A stretch of DNA of 64,000 nucleotides from NCBI GenBank assembly GCA_026874595.1, contig CM049307.1, positions 7,961,579-8,025,578 of the forward strand, read 5' to 3'. The notes below the pieces were generated by a model. That model saw only the letters and a list, made by a program, of their open reading frames with translations, was not told the DNA's origin and did no database searches. Below, piece after piece: positions 1 to 64,000 of the stretch. This DNA is from Sipunculus nudus. Its lineage: Eukaryota > Annelida > Sipuncula > Golfingiida > Sipunculidae. Numbering within the stretch: position 1 is the first letter of the stretch; each line of letters begins with the position of its first letter. The position numbers were made by a program, and so were the translations under genes.

Positions 1-1025
1 CATGTGCATAGAGAATGAAAAATATGTATATTATTTATGACTAAAGTCAGATCAGTGGTTTTGATATTAGGCAGTCTTGAAGTGTAACAATGGGTTTTTA
101 ATGAAAAATGAAGTTTTTTATTAATATCTTGAAGGTATTAAGTCCTAGTGACGATATTCTTGGCATGGTAGGGGATTTTGGAGACATCTAACTGTATGCC
201 AAATTTAAGGAACTAAGAGCTGAAGCTGGGGAGCTGAGCTCTTGCAAACTGCATAACACTAGCTTGATGTAAACAATGTTACATGGTGCTTGAAAACTTG
301 AATAAAATCTACAGTATTTGATCAACTGGTTTCAAATTTTTGGTGTTAACAGTTGAAAAGCTAACAAAAACATGCTGTGAAAATTAAATCCACAGTACTT
401 ACAGGAAAAAAACGTGCCATGGTCAAAGTTGGCAAAAATTTAAGGTACCAATTTTTTTAATTTTTTTAATATTTTTAAAAATTTAAAAGATTTTCATCTA
501 ATTTTGGGTATACAATTTAATTTTGATTAATTAAAGTTATATTCCTGGAAAAAAGGTCCATAGCTTTAACATGTTTTGTGTTAAGTGATCAAATATCTTT
601 CCTGATTTTTTACAAAATGCATTATGTTTGGGTCCATAACTTTTTTAAATTATATAATACAGACATAATTTCTTGAATGTACATAGGAACTATATAGAGG
701 AATATTTATGGTAAATATGAGGAAAAACAGATGAGTGGTTTTGATATTAGGCAGTCCTGAAGTGTGAAAATAGGTTTTTAATAAAAAATTAAGGTTTTTC
801 CTTAATTTCTCAAAGGAACGAAGTCGTAAAGACCCAGTTTTCGGCTTGGTAGGAGATCTTGGGGACATCTAACATTATGCCGAATTTAGGATTCCTAGGT
901 TTTACGGTTTCAAAACGTGCCACATCTACGGACGGACGGACGGACGGACGGACGGACAGACGGACGGACGACGGACAATGGACCACGACTATAGCTCAGA
1001 TGACTTATAGTCAGCTGAGCTAAAA
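1..1025 (+). mobile_element. Dispersed hairpin-ended element, family A (left end cut by the window)
   Basis: Ends with a (GACG)n/(ACGG)n microsatellite (929-971), then ACAATGGACCACGACTATAG and CTCAGATGACTTATAGTCAG CTGAGCTAAAAA. The terminal TAGCTCAG.TGACT/AGTCA.CTGAGCTA folds into a 14-bp stem with one mismatch. The body (GTGGTTTTGATATTAGGCAG and neighbours) recurs at 5200-6200, 9700-10100, 33170-33610 and 51450-51900. No protein-coding capacity was seen. Confidence 0.8.
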
Positions 1026-2138
1026 ATACTAATGTATTGTGCACAGAAGCTGCAAGTTGCACTAAACATGCATTGTTCACTTGCTCAATATATACATATT
1101 CTACAGAGATCGTTTCTGGCATATTATAATATCTTAAAACAAACAAACAAGAAGTATATGTAAAAAGTCTGAAAGAACTTCCAACTCTTTGCTGTAAAAT
1201 TCATTACAAAAAATAACTATCAGTAGTGGAGAGTCATAAAACAGTCAGCTTAAATATCCTGCAAGAAACGTCCAAATAAAATCCTCCTGGCTTCATTCAC
1301 AAGTATTTGTTCCTTAGTTCTTTACGGTTACCAATGCTGGTTGTCCTTATTAGAAAGGAATCTTGTGCCTAATAATGACTCAATGGCTAACCATAATTTT
1401 TTACAAGCTATTAATCCTGTTTTGATTTTAATCCTTCTCCCTGGCACACTGATTTCATTCAGAGAAATCCAGTCTGAATATAGCAGTTTGATTTAAATAT
1501 GATCACAGCCTTCAGAACAAAAGTTACTCTACCTCATTTGGATGAAAATCTCAACATATTTTTCCACATGATAATCATGTATTCTGTCAAGTGAAATTAC
1601 ATCAAACCTGCTAAACAGATAAAACTTGTCAAGTTTGAGATTAATACCAAAAATATCATTTTAGTTAATGTAAACATGAAATACTATCTTTAGATAGTTT
1701 ATTGAATTATTCCTTGTCTATCTGTGATTTTTTATAAGTAATAACAATGTTCGCCTTGGCAGGGTCACCATGCACATCGACCACTGCTAAAGGACTGGTA
1801 AAACTGCCCTATTCTAACCAGAAAATAAGGAAATCAAAGAAATGATTAGAAAGATATAATTAGCTTAACTGCTTATTTGTTTCTGTAGTTCTATTGTCAG
1901 AAAACTAATTTCATGATAAAATATATGAAATAAAAAGGATAAGCCTGATATTAAATGTGTGTACATGTATACAAGTAACTCTGTAATATATGTGTGAGCC
2001 AGCTTTTTAGTTTCACTGAAAGGCATATTTTTATGTATTTCTCTCACACAACCATCCATTATAATGATCACACACATCATTCACACAAATCACAATTGTT
2101 TCACCAATATGGCATGTCAAATCTTCTTCACCTACAGC
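1026..2138 (-). other. 3' UTR and 3' flank, no other gene seen
   Basis: AT-rich sequence follows the stop codon. No repeat family recognised elsewhere in the window is obvious between 1030 and 2138. The 3'UTR presumably takes up the part nearest the stop. Beyond it the window returns to a dispersed repeat (1-1025). Confidence 0.5.
1698..1703 (-). promoter_or_regulatory. Candidate poly(A) signal
   Basis: The plus strand reads TTTATT here, which is AATAAA on the gene strand, 436 nt past the stop codon. It is the clearest canonical hexamer in the first 500 nt downstream. It would give a 3'UTR of about 450 nt. This part of the genome is AT-rich, so a chance match is possible. Confidence 0.3.
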
Positions 2139-60963
<58,825 letters not shown>

Positions 60964-61586
60964 CTGAGAGAAAAAATGGGCTCTTTGCAAAATACCTGCT
61001 TTTTTAAAATTTTTCTGCATTGTTGCATATGCATCCTTGAGTTAGTAAGACGGCATGTTATATAAAGCACACTGATATTTTTTAAATATCTGATACATAT
61101 CTTATAAATATACTTCCTGATGACACCAACGTTCACAGAATACCACGGTCTGAATTACCATAAAGTCTGTAAAGAATGTTGCTCATGGCATCTCACACAA
61201 CACTGATCCAGAAGTTGCAGACATTCTTCATTGGTAGAAACAAAAATACATCCTGCTAAACGTCATTTTTTAAATATTCAACACCAATAAAGTTGCTTCC
61301 AGACAACCAAAACTTTCAAACTTGCTATCAATTGTTTAATGTATATGAAACTGCCATTTTTATATTTTGTTTATTAATTCTAATATTAATTTTTCCACTA
61401 ACATAAGCTAAGCCCTAGTAGAACAGCTCCATCAGTTCATTTCCTGTTAAACCTTTGACAATAACTAACAGAGACAAAGTTTAGTTCATGATAACATCCA
61501 TTTTTGAAAAAAAAGTTTATTTAAGATTATCAGGTTTTAAAATCCAAAATAAAATGTAAAGGTTCAATCTCTTCTTGGATTTAGCT
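60964..61586. other. Intron upstream of window exon 1
   Basis: AT-rich intron between exon 1 and its decayed duplicate. Nothing else was recognised. Confidence 0.5.
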
Positions 61587-61700
61587 GGTGTCTCTGTGAT
61601 GGCATCCCTGCCAGGAGTGCCCAGTGGCATGCCTTGCCTCAGAATTACCTTGTCTCAGAAGCCACCTTGCCTGGAAGCCATCTGGGTCAAGCTGCAGCTA
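61587..61700 (-). pseudogene. Decayed partial duplicate of window exon 1
   Basis: On the minus strand this stretch reads a GMPLGTPGRDAITETPAK peptide, close to GMPHETAGGDAITEAPTI of exon 1. The nucleotide similarity covers GGTG(T/C)CTCTGTGATGGCATCCC and the AGCTTGACCC/AGCTCGACCC region. The matching frame is stopped by TGA a few codons upstream of GMP, and an insertion separates the two similar halves. There is no clean donor. It is best read as a tandemly duplicated exon that has decayed. Confidence 0.6.
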
Positions 61701-61939
61701 TTATTAACCAGGAACAAGATGTAAACAGTTTGACTTTTTCTGACACTGATTATTTTACTCAATTTCACAGCAGCTAAAGCCTTCCCATTAAGATCATTAC
61801 TTGACATTTTTTCATCAATTTCTCCACCTATCTAAACGTTGAGACATTTCAATTTTGCAGTTAATCTCCTGCCACACTTTAAACCTATTTTTCAGATAAT
61901 TCATGGCAGTTTTCTTCTAATCTGTAAGAGTTACAAAAT

Positions 61940-63710
61940 AAGTGACCCAGGAGTCATGATGCTCAGCTGAGAGATGTGTTGGATGTGCCTACTAGTTTTT
62001 CTGAGAGTATTCACCTGAAATTTATGCAAATCATTATGAGGTCACTGACAAAGGCAAAACATTTACTACTGGTTTTAATGGTGAAAATTAAGTTTTGTAG
62101 TTGGATGTGGCTACATGCATTTATGTCTTTGGTACTAGTTGTTCTGAGAGCATTCACCTGTAATTTATGCAAATCATTATGAGGTCACTGACAAAAGCAG
62201 AACATTTACTACTGGTTTTCATGGTAAAAATTAAGTTTTTGGCATGTATCTTGCAAAATTTAGGTGCCATGGCCTTATTTAAGATTTCCACAAAGATTTT
62301 TTTCATGACCTTCCTGGATATAAAGTTAGAATTTACTAACTCTAACAATTACAATTTTTTGTTCAGGAGTGCTTACAAGTTTAAGAAAATAAGAATCTGA
62401 CACCATTGCTCTAATCTGGTAGTCTCCAAAATACAGGTAAAATGTGTGAAAAACACAAAAAAAAAGTTGGTGCCACCAGTCATTATCACCTAATAAAACT
62501 AGTCATGATCATTAAACATACTAGGTTTCAGAGCACTACATGAAACAACAGCTTAGAAACTGATTTAACTCCTGAAATTTAGTTATGTAATATAGAGGGA
62601 AAATGTTTAAAAATACAGGTGTCACCACTAGATGAACTAGATGACACAAGATGAAACTCCACTTGAGAAACTGACATAATTCCTGTAATTTGGCAGTCTA
62701 AAAAATTGAGGAAAAATGTGTAAAAAATTGATAATATAAAAGTGGAGCCACCATATTTTAGGAAACCATATGAGACTACAAATTAGAAACTGATTGGACT
62801 GCTGTCATTAAATGGTCTACAAATAAAGAAAAAAATGTGTAAAAATACAAAAAAATACTTATGTTAACTAGAATATCAGCAAAAGCTGACAAAAGCCCTC
62901 AGCCAAAAGAACAGTGTTTATAGGTGGTAATAATAACAAGGACAAAATATCTGTTCTCTCATGGATGTCTCAGTTTTAATTTAAACTGGTGAGGTATGTA
63001 CCATGTTTCATAACAATCCACCAAATGCTTTAAGAGATATCCTGCTCACAAGGCCAAAGTTGAAAAATCCAATAAAAAATCATTAAAAAATCAGAAATGG
63101 TAGGTTGTGCCCCAAACTTTTGCAACAGGTACAAACAATCAGTACCAATGATCATAGTACGTTTTGTGAAAATCCTCCCAATGGTTCCTGAGAATTAAGC
63201 TTCTAAGTGTTTTCTATAATCAGCTGTAAAATGTAGAAAAATAGGTTAAGGTCACCCATCTTTGAACTTGACCAAGATACTGTCGATATACATCTTCATT
63301 GAAGAAATACTATTCCTTCAGGGAATCCTTTAAGAGATATCCTGCTCACAAGGCCAAAGTTGAAAAATCAGATAAAAATTCATTAAAAATCAGAAATTGT
63401 AGGTGGCGCCACCAAACTTGTGCAGCAGGTACAGACCATCAGTCCCAATGACCATAGTAAGTTTTGTGAAAATCCACTCAATGGATCTTGAGAAATAAGC
63501 TTCTAAATGTTTTTCTATAATCAGCTTTAAAACATAGAAAAATAAGTCAAGGTCGCCCAACTTCGAACTTGACCGAGATTTTGTCAATATACATCTTCAC
63601 CAAAGAAATAAAATTCCTACAGTGAATCCTCTTAGAGATATCCAGCTCAGCAGCAAGGTAAAAGTTAATGGATGCCAGACGGATGGACAGCTTGAGTGAC
63701 TACAATAGCC
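61940..63710 (+). mobile_element. Family B-related repeat cluster upstream of window exon 1
   Basis: Left-end motif AAGTGACCCAGGAGTCATGA, TGCTCAGCTGA. A duplicated block follows (CTACTAGTTTTTCTGAGAG... / GGTACTAGTTGTTCTGAGAG...), then short cores ending AAAAATACAGGTG.CACCAC. Two cores of about 298 bp start TAAGAGATATCCTGCTCACA (63033, 63329). A third is partial. The region ends in GCCAGACGGATGGACAGC. Confidence 0.6.
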
Positions 63711-63815
63711 CATCAGCCTAAGGGCTGAGGGCTAAAAACTGAGACACTGGAACTTTGGTATTAATTTTTTTATCATTCTGGGGTGCTCATTTATGACAAT
63801 GTTAAACATGGAAAC

Positions 63816-64000
63816 TTGTTGATTCTTAAAGCTCTGTTAAACTTCAACCACACTGATAGTTTATTTAACATGACTTTTGTTCTTGTAGATTCTTACAGCT
63901 CTGTTAAACTTCAACCACAGTGTGAGCTCATTTATTTAACATGACTTTTGTTCTTGTAGATTCTTACAGCTCTGTTAAACTTCAACCACACTGAGAGTTA
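63816..64000. repeat. 70-bp tandem repeat at the window edge
   Basis: GATTCTTA(A/C)AGCTCTGTTA, AACTTCAACCACA and TTTATTTAACATGACTTTTG repeat at about 63820, 63889 and 63959. The array continues past 64000. Confidence 0.85.

Overview
The window is eukaryotic, AT-rich and dominated by introns. It most likely comes from a bivalve mollusc or a close lophotrochozoan. The evidence for this is the dense dispersed repeats that end in hairpins next to (ACGG)n microsatellites, an architecture I associate with the 'pearl'/Helitron-related elements of bivalves. The organism is an inference; I could not search any database.

One host gene is recognisable. It lies on the minus strand and runs the whole length of the window: 25 exons from 60963 down to a stop codon at 2139-2141. 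The exons join without any phase conflict into one open reading frame of 1607 complete codons plus the stop. The product is the C-terminal part of a BAHCC1/TNRC18-family chromatin reader (the Drosophila relative is winged eye). From N to C it has a conserved KVVQDP segment, a glutamine-rich coiled coil, a long Ser/Thr-rich exon, a second basic coiled coil, three AT-hook-like motifs, a Lys/Ser/Pro-rich linker built from small phase-1 exons, a tandem Tudor-like region and a terminal BAH domain. The 5' exons and the promoter lie beyond 64000.

The rest is repeats. Eight large minisatellites occupy introns, with units of about 34, 35, 38, 39, 52, 66, about 70-80 and 93 bp. Together they fill roughly 18 kb, more than a quarter of the window. 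The largest is a 6.5-kb array of a 52-bp unit in the intron that splits the second Tudor-like module. Two arrays are unusual because each repeat unit carries a copy of the adjacent exon's end together with its 5' splice site (35.4-36.8 kb and 52.0-53.7 kb).

Mobile elements include at least four families of hairpin-ended, non-autonomous, tandem-core elements, a fossil pogo/Tigger-type transposon with TIRs and a broken transposase (42389-43796), a smaller TIR element nested in another repeat (8529-9550), a 5'-truncated LINE fragment (about 26690-27365) and several MITE remnants. Four of these elements end within about 8-50 nt of a 5' splice site of the gene, always on the intron side. No rRNA, tRNA, CRISPR or bacterial operon structure was seen. 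No second protein-coding host gene could be supported.
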